From Indibacter alkaliphilus LW1 (GTDB lineage Bacteria; Bacteroidota; Bacteroidia; Cytophagales; Cyclobacteriaceae): a stretch of 64,000 nucleotides of DNA. Location: the NCBI RefSeq assembly GCF_000295935.2, contig NZ_ALWO02000036.1, forward strand, positions 1 through 64,000, in the 5' to 3' direction. The notes under the pieces were generated by a model. That model made no database searches. It saw only the letters and a program-made list of their open reading frames with translations, and was not told the origin of the DNA. The stretch's first letter is position 1. The number at the start of each line of letters is the position of its first letter. This document shows positions 16,790 through 26,006 of the stretch, piece after piece. The position numbers and the translations under genes are program-made.

Positions 16790-18136
16790 CTATTTGTGAA
16801 GCACTTCTACCAGCCGTGCATTGTCATCATGGTCCAGGTAAGTATTGAACTCCAAAAAGTACTTTCCTGGGTCTATGCCTACAAAAGCCTTATACCTATC
16901 TTTTGTACCGGTATACATTTCCCTCTCCAAAGCAAAGGGAGCATATTGCTGTGCATAAGTATACCAAGCTTCCAAATTATCCACCACAAAAGCTATACTT
17001 GTCCCCTTCTTTTCGGTATAGTTGTGCATTCCCCTTTTTTCGTCCACCAAGCCTATATATCCGGTTTCTGACGCCTGATACACTTTGGCCCAACCTTGAT
17101 CCACGATTAGGGTCAGGCCTATTTTTTCCTCATAAAAACGCTCTGCCTCCTGTAAGTCCTCGTAGTACATCCAAGTTACTGCTCCGTAAAAGCCTAATCC
17201 TGCGGCTATTTCCGCATTTTTGGTCTTAAGGGGGGCGAATTTTTGGAGCTGGGGCATAAGTTTTTCATTTTCAGGATGCTGCTTGAAGGTTTCAAATTCC
17301 AAGAGGTACCCCTCCGGATCTACTGCCACAAAACCATCATGGGCGTTGTTTTCTTTTGGCTTGTAAGTATACTTGATCTCTACTTCTTTTTCCTGTAAGT
17401 AGGCGTACCATTCAGGCAACTGATCCGTCAGAAGCGCAATGGCTACAGTTTTGGGCTCTTCTGCCTTGTGTCTTCCTACAGCAGCATCTACCAAAGTGAT
17501 CAAAGCGTCCGGCGCCGCCCTGTATGTTTTTGCAAACTCATAATCAGACAGCAGCTCCATTCCCAAAACATCCCCATAAAATAAGGAGGCCTGCTCAAGG
17601 TCTGAATAATAAAGAAAAATATTGGTCGCCTGAATACCAAAATCAGGCAGAGTCCTGAAAGTGGTGTTTTTGGCCAGAAGCTCATTGATATGGGCAGGTG
17701 GATAACCCAACAATCTCCCGAACCTTCTCGCAGCCGCCTCTGGGTCAATTTCACCCATATCCAAAGTATGCTTGAGGTCGAAATAGGCCTGAAGCGCATT
17801 TTCTTTATGGAAAATCAACACCTCTTTACCGGATGAAATGCTTTTGTCAAACAAATCAGTGTGGATAAGTTCAGGCTCCCTGTAAACAGAAATACCGTAT
17901 TTTTCAGCGATTTTTTCTGCTTCACCAAGTAGCTTATCCACAATTTCAGTATCCATCGGTTCACTCAAGGCGAGGGGCTTCACATCTGCCGCTACCATTT
18001 CCGCAAATGCCTCCATCTGCCCCATTTGCTTGGCTTTTTCATTTTCTTTACATGAAATACAGCTAATTATCAAGATAACAAAAAGGTGTTTAAAAACCCG
18101 GGAGGGGAAGTGTATCTTGCTCATATGGGATATCAA
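16790..18136 (-). CDS. Lipoprotein with two glyoxalase/VOC domains
   Basis: 448 residues. A hydrophobic leader ends in IISCISC, giving a lipobox and probable lipid anchoring. A helical segment (about 40-150) precedes two vicinal-oxygen-chelate modules at about 165-290 and 310-440. Both contain the strand pattern ATNIFLYYSDLEQASLFY / AVTWMYYEDLQEAERFY and end with VDPEGYLLEFETF / IDPGKYFLEFNTY, whose Glu is a usual metal ligand. VOC proteins include glyoxalases, dioxygenases and resistance proteins; no substrate can be named. ATG codons at 18136 and 18124 are both possible starts. Confidence 0.85.
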   Translation of the reverse strand: MISHMSKIHFPSRVFKHLFVILIISCISCKENEKAKQMGQMEAFAEMVAADVKPLALSEPMDTEIVDKLLGEAEKIAEKYGISVYREPELIHTDLFDKSISSGKEVLIFHKENALQAYFDLKHTLDMGEIDPEAAARRFGRLLGYPPAHINELLAKNTTFRTLPDFGIQATNIFLYYSDLEQASLFYGDVLGMELLSDYEFAKTYRAAPDALITLVDAAVGRHKAEEPKTVAIALLTDQLPEWYAYLQEKEVEIKYTYKPKENNAHDGFVAVDPEGYLLEFETFKQHPENEKLMPQLQKFAPLKTKNAEIAAGLGFYGAVTWMYYEDLQEAERFYEEKIGLTLIVDQGWAKVYQASETGYIGLVDEKRGMHNYTEKKGTSIAFVVDNLEAWYTYAQQYAPFALEREMYTGTKDRYKAFVGIDPGKYFLEFNTYLDHDDNARLVEVLHK

Positions 18137-18256
18137 TTTTCAGAAATATCCTTAAAAATTTTGACTTTTAGGGCTTTACTTTTTAGCAAGTTGATCCAAC
18201 AATAGCTTTATGTATGCATCAGCTACTCGAAATTCGCTATTTCAAGTACAGATACC

Positions 18257-18335
18257 ACGAATTTACAATTCGTCCTTTGAAAAGATAAGAAAGATTAAAA
18301 ACCCTTTTCACCTGCATTCGGCATTGCAAATGTCG
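18257..18335. repeat. Two REP-like 17-base palindromes
   Basis: ACGAATT-TAC-AATTCGT (18257-18273, perfect) and CGGCATT-GCA-AATGTCG (18319-18335, one mismatch) have the same 7-3-7 geometry, 45 bases apart, in the 244-base spacer between the cryptochrome stop and the VOC gene start. This is a typical look of REP elements mobilised by RAYT transposases. No such transposase is in the window. Confidence 0.55.
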
Positions 18336-18380
18336 AACAGCTGATAAACTTAGTCTTCGGAACCTGAATCAATCTGGCTT

Positions 18381-19802
18381 TCAAATGTAAGCCCTCATCT
18401 TCACTACAGGATGTGGATAAATCGAACCCAAATTCACTCCCTTTGATTTTAATTCCTTTGTGGATAACTCAAATGGTATATGTATATCAAATCCCTCTAA
18501 TCCTTGAAGTTCAGGGATCCAGGTCCTCACATAATCTCCTTTTTTATCATAGTTCTGCGCTTGCCTTAGGATATTGAAATACCGGTTTTCCCTAGGATCA
18601 TTCCCCACACCTGCCACATACATCCAGTTGCCCCAATTGCTGCAGACATCATAGTCTATCAGCTGACTTTCAAAATAGGCCGCTCCCCATCTCCAATCGA
18701 TCCCCAGATCATTGACCAAAAAAGAAGCTACATTCTGCCTGCCCCGGTTGGACATGAATCCGGTTGTGTTCAGCTCCCGCATATTGGCATCCACAAAGGG
18801 AATCCCTGTCTTACCATTGGCCCATATCCAAAAAAGATCTTCATTCCTGAGCCACTTATCCACATTGCTCTTAATACCTCCCAACTGAAAAATCCTGTTC
18901 CCGTGTTTTTTGGCTATAAACCTAAAATAATCCCTCCATATCAATTCAAAAATCAGCCAATAGGTGGACTGGTTCTTTTTCACTGCCTTCTCGTATTTCT
19001 GTATTTCCTCATAAATATACCTAGGACTTAAGCAGCCCAAAGCCAACCATGGGGAAAACTTTGAACTATAATCAGCTCCCAAGAGGCCATTTCTGGTTTG
19101 CTTATAATCCTTTAGGCAGTCATTTTTCCAAAAATAAGTCTGAAGTCGCCTGAGCCCTTCCTCTTCACCACCTTCAAACACCAACACACTTCGAGGGTCA
19201 GCATCAGGTTTCTCCAGACCAAAAGATTTTAAACTTGGAATCTCGCCTCTTAAAACATCTAATTCCGGTAACTTTAAATTAATAGGAATGGGGAAAGTCT
19301 TCTTGATATGAGCATATTTTTCACATTCTTTTCGGAATTGTGTGAATACCTCGGGTACCTGATTGATGGGAAAAGGCAAGTCCTCTAAATGGAACAAAGT
19401 GCTTTGCCAAAAGCTCTCAGTTTTGATGCCTTCTTTCCAGAGTTTTTTTTCAAGTGCCTCTTCTACATATTTTTCTTCAGAAGTTACTTCTTCCGAAAAG
19501 AACACGGCATCTACATTCAGTTCCAATGCTAACCTACTGACCTCTTCCTCAGGTTTTCCCTGAAGTATAAACAAATCAGAGCCTATTTCATTTAATCTCT
19601 TTCTAAGGTTATCCACAGCCGAAAGCAAAAAATCTGCTCTGAAAGATCCTGTCTTTGCAAAACCCAGTTCTATAGTATCAAACTGTCTTGGATCAAAACA
19701 ATATACAGGTATCACTTCAACAGCTTTTTGAGAAGCTGCAAATAAGGGTGCATGATCATGCACCCTTAAATCATTTCTAAACCAAACTAATATTCTGTTC
19801 AT
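18381..19802 (-). CDS. DASH-family cryptochrome/photolyase
   Basis: About 473 residues. DASH proteins are FAD photolyases active on pyrimidine dimers in single-stranded DNA, and some act as light sensors. The N-terminal photolyase alpha/beta domain (RILVWFRNDLRVHDH) is followed by the FAD-binding helical domain with LIWRDYFRF, GKTGIPFVDANMRELNTTGFMSNRGRQNVASF and DWRWGAAYFESQLIDYDV, all diagnostic of the DASH clade. I prefer the ATG at 19802 (MNRILVW) over one nine bases upstream, because the family starts at that point. It may act alongside the light-linked carotenoid genes of the window, though it is not linked to them. Confidence 0.93.
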   Translation of the reverse strand: MNRILVWFRNDLRVHDHAPLFAASQKAVEVIPVYCFDPRQFDTIELGFAKTGSFRADFLLSAVDNLRKRLNEIGSDLFILQGKPEEEVSRLALELNVDAVFFSEEVTSEEKYVEEALEKKLWKEGIKTESFWQSTLFHLEDLPFPINQVPEVFTQFRKECEKYAHIKKTFPIPINLKLPELDVLRGEIPSLKSFGLEKPDADPRSVLVFEGGEEEGLRRLQTYFWKNDCLKDYKQTRNGLLGADYSSKFSPWLALGCLSPRYIYEEIQKYEKAVKKNQSTYWLIFELIWRDYFRFIAKKHGNRIFQLGGIKSNVDKWLRNEDLFWIWANGKTGIPFVDANMRELNTTGFMSNRGRQNVASFLVNDLGIDWRWGAAYFESQLIDYDVCSNWGNWMYVAGVGNDPRENRYFNILRQAQNYDKKGDYVRTWIPELQGLEGFDIHIPFELSTKELKSKGVNLGSIYPHPVVKMRAYI

Positions 19803-19890
19803 TATGACCATTTAACAGCCTGTGAAAGAAAAGTGTTTGCACAAAAGGAAGGAATAATGCTAATTGAGTACCTATTCAAAACACTGATCA

Positions 19891-20448
19891 ATGAAAAAAA
19901 TCTTTACGCTACTGTTTGCCTTAATATCCTATTGCGGCATGGCCCAAGAAAAACCCGGAAACCAGATCTTCTGGGATAACTTAAAAAAGCACTGTGGAAA
20001 AGCTTATGCAGGAGAAATTATGACTCCCTCAGAAAATGATCCTTTTACCGGAAAAAAACTCATTATGCATGTGGTAGATTGTGGAGAGGACTTTATCCAC
20101 ATTCCTTTTTTTGTGGGAGATGACAAATCCAGAACTTGGGTACTGACCATGCAGGATGGAAGAATCAAGCTCAAGCATGATCACAGGCATGAAGACGGGA
20201 GTGAAGATGAGGTAACTCAATATGGTGGAACAGCTTCCAATACAGGTTTAGAAAAAATCCAGTTTTTCCCTGCAGATCAGGAAACCACAGATCTAATTCC
20301 ATATGCATCCAGCAATGTCTGGTGGATAACCTTGGATGAAGATTCTTTCACTTACAATCTGAGGAGAATTGGTAGTGAAAGGTATTTCTCGGTGAAATTT
20401 GACTTAAGTACGGAAGTAAAAAGCCCAGGTCCGGCATGGGGGTATTAA
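19891..20448 (+). CDS. Conserved secreted protein of unknown function
   Basis: 185 residues with a clear signal peptide (about 1-18, ending MAQ). The mature part has two Cys (in KKHCGKAYAG and VVDCGEDFI), a charged His-rich block (LKHDHRHEDGSEDE) that could bind metal, and TQYGGTA. I do not recognise a named family, although proteins of this pattern appear to occur widely in Bacteroidota. It stands alone between the cryptochrome gene (divergent) and repeat array B. Confidence 0.8.
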   Translation: MKKIFTLLFALISYCGMAQEKPGNQIFWDNLKKHCGKAYAGEIMTPSENDPFTGKKLIMHVVDCGEDFIHIPFFVGDDKSRTWVLTMQDGRIKLKHDHRHEDGSEDEVTQYGGTASNTGLEKIQFFPADQETTDLIPYASSNVWWITLDEDSFTYNLRRIGSERYFSVKFDLSTEVKSPGPAWGY

Positions 20449-21300
20449 TGGATATTAATGGATATTGGTGGATATTTATAGATATTGGATACTTAACAAT
20501 TGAAATACAGTAGAAATACAATGGAAATATTGTTGAAATATTATTGAAACCGGAGTTTTGGGAATGAAATGATTCCAGATAGATTAAGGAATAAGAGAAA
20601 TAAGTAAAAAGCGATCTTTCTTTTGAAGCACCTTCTTCCCACTCTGGACTTAGACCTCCAAATGAGAATTTCCAAGCCCTGTAAGGGCGTAAATATTATA
20701 GCCCAGGGTTTTAACCCTGGGTTTAGAAATTTGACGATGATTTTTGTTTTTGGCCGAGGGATGGTCAAGAGTGAATAAGGCTTATCGCCAAAAACAGGGA
20801 TGGGAAAGGGATTTTGATTGAAGGCTTATTACAATAATTTGCATTAACAAAGGAACTGTGTTTATCTGGGTAAATCGGTGGTTATTAAAAGATATTCGTA
20901 GATACTGATTGATATTGAGATATTCCTTAGGTTGAAATAAAGTGGAAATATGATAGAAATATGGTTGATATATTATTGAAACTGGAGCTTGGTCGAAGAT
21001 CCCGAGAATGAAATGATTCGGGGCGGAAGTCCCGAGAGCGAAGAGATTCGGGATAGGGGTTGTGGATATTTGTGGATACTGATTGATATTGGTAGGTATT
21101 AGGAAACCTGATTTCAGGAGTTGCCCATATTTGATCCAGCCATATTGAACTTTAAGGCAAATCGGAATGAATTGAAAAGCTGACATCTATGAAAATGTAA
21201 GTATCATTCCATAAATATCTAATATCCATCAATATCAAACTCAATTAGAACTTTCGCTTAAATAGCAAAAAAACTTAACCCCAGTCATAAACACCCTCCT
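20449..21300. repeat. Intergenic repeat array B, inverted copy of array A
   Basis: An 852-base stretch with no supported gene. Bases 20527-20753 are the inverted counterpart of 61-285. They contain GCCCT/AGGGC (20676-20688) and CCCAGGGTT/AACCCTGGG (20702-20721). Bases 20905-20962 are the inverted counterpart of about 288-345. Bases 20999-21053 contain two copies of the TCCCGA...TCGGGA hairpin also found at 493-518. Short ORFs across this array are by-products of the repeats. Confidence 0.75.
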
Positions 21301-22233
21301 ATGAAAAACTTATCCACATTGATTCTGGTCTTGATCGTTTTCCAGGTGAATGCCCAACAAAGGAATTTGGCAGAAAAACTTGGCTATGCACCAAATGACA
21401 AATTACTCATCATTCATGCCGATGACATAGGTCTGGCACATTCGGAAAATATCGCCACAGTGGCAGCTATGAAAAATGGTGTCGTCAACTCTACAAGCAT
21501 CATGATGCCCAGCCCTTGGGCGACAGAGGTGGCTGAACTCGTCAAGGACATGCCTGATATTGACTTAGGAGTACATATCACGCTTACCGACGAGTGGTTC
21601 AATTACCGTTGGGGTCCGATAAGCAGCAAATCGGAAGTTTCTGGATTGGTAGGGGAAGATGGATATTTTCACTTTGATTGTGCTTCCGTAGCCCAAAATG
21701 CAAGCCCCGAGGAAGTGGAAAAAGAAATGAGGGCTCAGATTGATGCCGCGATCGCCATAGGTATAAAACCCACCCATTTGGACTCTCACATGGGTTGTGT
21801 ATTTTCAGGAAGGCCTGAGTTTGTAGCATCTTACCTCAGGTTAGCAGAAGAATACGGTATCCCCGCCATGGTGGTAGAAGAACTCTATCAGGGAGTGGTT
21901 GTTCCCAATCAGGAATTGTTTGCCGGAATTGATTTGAACCAGGTAAAAATTGTGGATAACGTTGCCATCGGTAGCCCTGAGATTTATGACAGCATAGGGC
22001 TTTCCGCCTATTACACAGACTTACTCAAGAACCTACAACCCGGCCTGAATGTATTACTGATCCATGTGGCTTATGATGATGAAGAAATGCGGGCCATAAC
22101 TACCCGATTTGATCACTGGCATGCCCGGTGGAGACAAAAGGATTTTGACTTTTTTACCAGTGAAAGGGCTAAAAAATTACTGGAAGAAAACAATATTAAG
22201 TTGGTCACTTGGAAAGAAATTGGAAAATTGTGA
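21301..22233 (+). CDS. Secreted ChbG/HpnK (YdjC-like) carbohydrate deacetylase
   Basis: 310 residues with a signal peptide (about 1-18, ending VNAQ). YdjC-family enzymes remove acetyl groups from diacetylated chito-oligosaccharides or glycolipids. The metal and acid motif LIIHADDIGLAHS (about 34-46), the VHITLT strand (about 93-98) and THLDSHMG (about 160) carry the expected Asp and His residues. The signal peptide is unusual because ChbG itself is cytoplasmic; an exported version would act in the periplasm. It is followed by two lipoprotein genes and may act on environmental glycans. Confidence 0.87.
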   Translation: MKNLSTLILVLIVFQVNAQQRNLAEKLGYAPNDKLLIIHADDIGLAHSENIATVAAMKNGVVNSTSIMMPSPWATEVAELVKDMPDIDLGVHITLTDEWFNYRWGPISSKSEVSGLVGEDGYFHFDCASVAQNASPEEVEKEMRAQIDAAIAIGIKPTHLDSHMGCVFSGRPEFVASYLRLAEEYGIPAMVVEELYQGVVVPNQELFAGIDLNQVKIVDNVAIGSPEIYDSIGLSAYYTDLLKNLQPGLNVLLIHVAYDDEEMRAITTRFDHWHARWRQKDFDFFTSERAKKLLEENNIKLVTWKEIGKL

Positions 22234-22269
22234 TCGACTATCCTATCTTCGTGAAAAAATTTAACAAAA

Positions 22270-22860
22270 ATGAATTTCCATAAACCAACTTTCGTGATTG
22301 TATTTCTAATGTCTTTAGGGATATTTGCGCTTAGTTCCTGTGAGGACAATTGCTCTGTAACAAGGTATGAGCTTCAGTCAATCTCTTTGGCCCCTAGAAT
22401 CTTAAACGTTGAGGACTTGGACGCACTGACATGGAATGATGATTTGGAGCTTCCTGTCAATAACCTTGCTGTCAGAATAGGCATGAACAAATTTTTCTCC
22501 AACATCAACAATGATGACGAATGTTTTCCCAAGTTTGAAATAGGAAATAAGGTCAAAAATATCAGGCTATTGAGCAACCAGGGATTCGTATCTTCTCATC
22601 CTGCAGGAGAAGACCTTTTTACCATTTGTGCCTTTACTTTTGATGCGCGGAATTTTATTGAAAAAGAAGACTTTGTGGAAAGCTTTATCAATGACTCTAA
22701 TTTTAATCGTTACTTCTTTGTATTCAACCAAAATCCCGAACTACAGGCTACACATAGGCTTGTCATGTACGTTGATTTCGAAGATGGCAGCACCATAGAG
22801 TCCAATCCAATTGAAGTCCTGATCACTCCTATTGACACTTCCAACCCACAGCCTGATTAA
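22270..22860 (+). CDS. Lipoprotein of unknown function
   Basis: 196 residues with a lipoprotein signal (about 1-24; LSSCED, so Cys24 is lipidated). The mature protein is beta-rich with three further Cys (DNCSVT, DECFPK, TICAFT). It resembles Bacteroidota lipoproteins of DUF5034 type, but I cannot be sure of that. It lies 36 bases after the deacetylase and ends in a strong terminator, so the two genes form a likely two-gene unit. Confidence 0.75.
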   Translation: MNFHKPTFVIVFLMSLGIFALSSCEDNCSVTRYELQSISLAPRILNVEDLDALTWNDDLELPVNNLAVRIGMNKFFSNINNDDECFPKFEIGNKVKNIRLLSNQGFVSSHPAGEDLFTICAFTFDARNFIEKEDFVESFINDSNFNRYFFVFNQNPELQATHRLVMYVDFEDGSTIESNPIEVLITPIDTSNPQPD

Positions 22861-22895
22861 CTCAGGTAAGCTGAAAGCTGAGACCAATAATTACA

Positions 22896-22929
22896 AAAAA
22901 GCCCGGATTTTTATGTCGGGCTTTTTTTT
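22896..22929 (+). terminator. Rho-independent terminator
   Basis: Perfect 10-base stem AAAAAGCCCG (22896-22905) / CGGGCTTTTT (22917-22926), loop of 11 bases, T run to 22929. It ends the deacetylase-lipoprotein unit and isolates the glycosidase gene that follows. Confidence 0.9.
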
Positions 22930-23010
22930 CCATATGCATATTATGCACCTGATTTGATTATTTTGATCAAAAGGAATCTATCTTTATTGATCAAAACAGC
23001 AAATAAGTCC

Positions 23011-25416
23011 ATGATGAAAATAAATTCGCTAGCATTATTTTTTGGATTGAGCTTACTTTTTTCCTGCCAAAACAAAAAGTCTCAATCTTCACTTCAAGAC
23101 TTGATTCAGGAATTTGAGGGCAAATCCGGAAAACAGGAATATTTGGCTTCTCCTTATGTGACTGCTGGAGACCGTGTCTATATGGTAGGGCATCAAGATG
23201 GTACTTTTCCGGATCTTGGCTTTCATGTGGAAGGTGAAATGGGTGGAATCTGGAATCATCCCATCAAGCTGATGGATGGGTTTACCGTAGCCATAGGTCT
23301 GGAGGGCAACTCATACTGCTTGGATAAGGCTGACGAGTTTGTGAATTATCCCGTGGCCAATAAACATATCTTCCGGGAGCAAGTCCCAGGTTTGGAAGTT
23401 GAGCGTTTTCAGTTTATTCCGGACAGGACAGAGGGTTTGATCCTTGAATTCTCCCTCAAAAATGTGGATAACTCGGCAAAAACTTTTGGTTTTGAATTCG
23501 CCGGGCATACAGACCTCATGCCCGTTTGGCTGGGTGAAAGAGCAGGTATGGTGGACCATGAAGATATTCTTGACTTTGATGAAGAAAGGCAGGCTTGAAG
23601 AGGCAAAGATGCTGGGAATGATTGGTTCGTACTATTTGGTGCTGACCGTCAAGCCAAACAAAGTGAAGAAAAATCAGCCACCTGTATTTATTCTCCTCAA
23701 GGTAAAGGCCAAGCTGCTAAACTTGGATTTGAAATAACATTAGCCCCAGGGGAAAAAGAAATCATTACTTTTTTCATAGCAGGTTCCTACAAATCTCAAT
23801 CAGACCTGGAAAAAACCTACGACCTGATCAAGGAGCATAACGCCACCTATCTCAGGGATAAGGCCAAGCATTTCAAAAATATTGCATCAAAATCAAGAAT
23901 TGAAATCCCCGAAAAAGATATTGAAGAAGCTTTCGAATGGATCAAATACAATACAGAGTGGCTTGTTAGGGATGTTCCTGAAATTGGTAGAGGCCTGGGT
24001 GCCGGAATTCCAGACTATCCATGGTGGTTTGGTGTGGACAACGAATATACCCTCAAAGGAGCTATTGCAACAGGAAGGAAAGACTTGGTATATCATACAA
24101 TTGAACTTATCCACAAACTTTCCGAAGCAAATGGTAATGGCAGAGTGATCCATGAGGTAAGTACCAATGGAATTGTTTATAACCCAGGAAATATCAATGA
24201 AACGCCGCAGTTTGCATCATTGATTTGGTGGGTTTACCAATGGACTGGAGATAGAGAATTTTTGGAAAAATACTATCCATTTATTCAAGAAGGCCTTATT
24301 TGGCTTATGGAGGAAAATGATAAAGATGGCAATCTTTTTCCGGATGGATATGGCATGATGGAAATTCACGGGCTGGAATCAGAAATGATTGATGTGGCCA
24401 CCTATACCCAAAAGGCTTTTGCAGATGCAGCTCAAATGGCCAAAGTGCTTGGTGATCTGGAGTCCGCCAAACCTTATCAACAATTGGCTGATGATCTTAA
24501 AAAGAAAATCAATGAACAATTTTGGGTAGAAGAATTCAATTCCTTTGCAGATTTTATCGGGAATACAGCTGAAGCTCTGAATTTGATCGACGCTGCAATA
24601 ATCCGCGCAGACACATTGAATAAACCCTGGGCTGTGGAAGAGCTTAAGACTACAAAAAGAAAGTTATCCACATATCCACGAAGCCAAAAGAAAGGCTTTG
24701 TCATGTTTCACAATTGGGTAGTCAACACTCCCATGGAAATGGGCATAGCAGATCGGGAAAAAGCAGTCATAGCATTGGACAAAGCAAAAAAGTTTGTAAA
24801 CCCCTTCGGCGTCTTTGTTACTGGAATTGATAGAGATGATTCTTCTGAAAATGAAGATGGCTCTTTTGAAGGAAGCAAGGTCTTTTCTTACACCGGTGCA
24901 GTGATGACCTTACCAACAGGGGTACAAGCTATTGCAGAAGCCAATTATGGAAGGGCTGATGAATCTCTTGATTATATCAAGCGAATGACAAGAACTTTTG
25001 GATACGCATTGCCTGGATCCATGTATGAGGTATCCCCTGACTATGGGATGATGACTCAGGCCTGGAATATTTATGCCTACGCAGTGCCTATTGTAACACA
25101 GTATTTCGGAATTCAACCAGATGCAGGTAATAAAATCATTCACATTAAACCAGTGCTTCCATCTAGTTGGGATAAAGCGAAAATAGAAAAAGTGATCATC
25201 GGAGAAAATGAACTTGACCTTGCTTATGAAACCAGTTCTGATAAATTCACGGCAAACTTTACCCAAAAAGAGGCTGACTATGAAATCCAATTTACGATAC
25301 CGGATCCGTGGAAAGAAACAAAGAAGGTCTTGTTAAATGGAAAGGAAACTGAACCCAAAGATGGCAATATCGTGTTCAGTGGAAAGAAAAATACGCTTGA
25401 GATTCCAATAAAATAA
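23011..25416 (+). pseudogene. Six-hairpin glycosidase lipoprotein interrupted by an in-frame TGA
   Basis: A single reading frame of about 800 codons broken once, by TGA at 23596-23598, with no frame change: the residues before it are DFDEERQA and after it RGKDAGNDWF. The start at 23011 gives a lipoprotein signal (FFGLSLLFSCQN). The N-terminal part (to about residue 300) is a beta-sandwich as in GH63/GH15-like and amylo-1,6-glucosidase proteins. The C-terminal part (about 310-720) is an (alpha/alpha)6 barrel with PDYPWWFGVDNEYTLKG and MMEIHGLESEMIDVATYTQ. TGG to TGA at a likely Trp position is the simplest cause. It may be a true nonsense mutation, a sequencing error, or leave two fragments, the second possibly starting at 24034. 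Confidence 0.8.
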
Positions 25417-25496
25417 ACCTCATATCAACATAGATCTTTACCTAAAAAATAAGAATTGTATTTTTGTTATAGATTAGCAGTTCAATAAATCAAATC

Positions 25497-26006
25497 ATGG
25501 AAAAAGAAAAAGTATCAGAGCAATCACCTGAAACAAGTTTATGGGATAAGGTTTTGGAAATTTTAGGATTTGCTGCTTTGATTCTCTTATGGTCTATGAC
25601 TTATTATTTCCAACATAAGGGAGCAGAGTCGGTAGCCGCAGATTATAATTTTTTTGCCAATCCAAGTGAATATTGGGCCAGCAACATGACCTACTCTATT
25701 CCTATTATTGCGAGCATTCTATTTTTGGGGATTACCTTCTACAATCAAAAACCAAGAATTTCGGATTACACAATCAAAAACAATCCTGAAAAAGCTGATA
25801 CATTGATTCAGATCAATACCAGATTGTGGAGATGGCTGAAATTCACACTCATTTTGATGTTTTTGTTGATTGAATATTTTTCATTCCACAGTGGTTCAGG
25901 ATTTGGGACCGGTATTCCCACATGGTTTATTATAGTTTTCCCGATCGTACTATTCGCCCCTGTGGTATATTTCTTTATGGAATTTGCCAAAAACCAGCTG
26001 GATTAG
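25497..26006 (+). CDS. Membrane protein resembling DUF1648 proteins
   Basis: 169 residues with about four membrane segments (22-40, 68-86, 112-132, 141-162). The central pattern SIPIIASILFLGITFYNQKP...NTRLWRWLKFTLILMFLLI matches the layout of DUF1648 membrane proteins, although the usual N-terminal HxN-G-D loop is degenerate (HKGAESVAADYNFF). Function unknown. It is convergent with the DUF5916-type gene and overlaps its end by four bases (26003-26006). Confidence 0.7.
   Translation: MEKEKVSEQSPETSLWDKVLEILGFAALILLWSMTYYFQHKGAESVAADYNFFANPSEYWASNMTYSIPIIASILFLGITFYNQKPRISDYTIKNNPEKADTLIQINTRLWRWLKFTLILMFLLIEYFSFHSGSGFGTGIPTWFIIVFPIVLFAPVVYFFMEFAKNQLD

Noticed and set aside
20541-21186. Two minus-strand ORFs of 75 and 134 codons inside repeat array B
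   Set aside because: Their codons are made of the repeat units (ISIN, YPQIS-like peptides), which match the intergenic array at 61-620.
24034-25416. Treating the second half of the glycosidase as an independent gene
   Set aside because: The reading frame and protein similarity continue upstream of 24034 to the TGA at 23596, and the catalytic region would lack its N-terminal domain and export signal.
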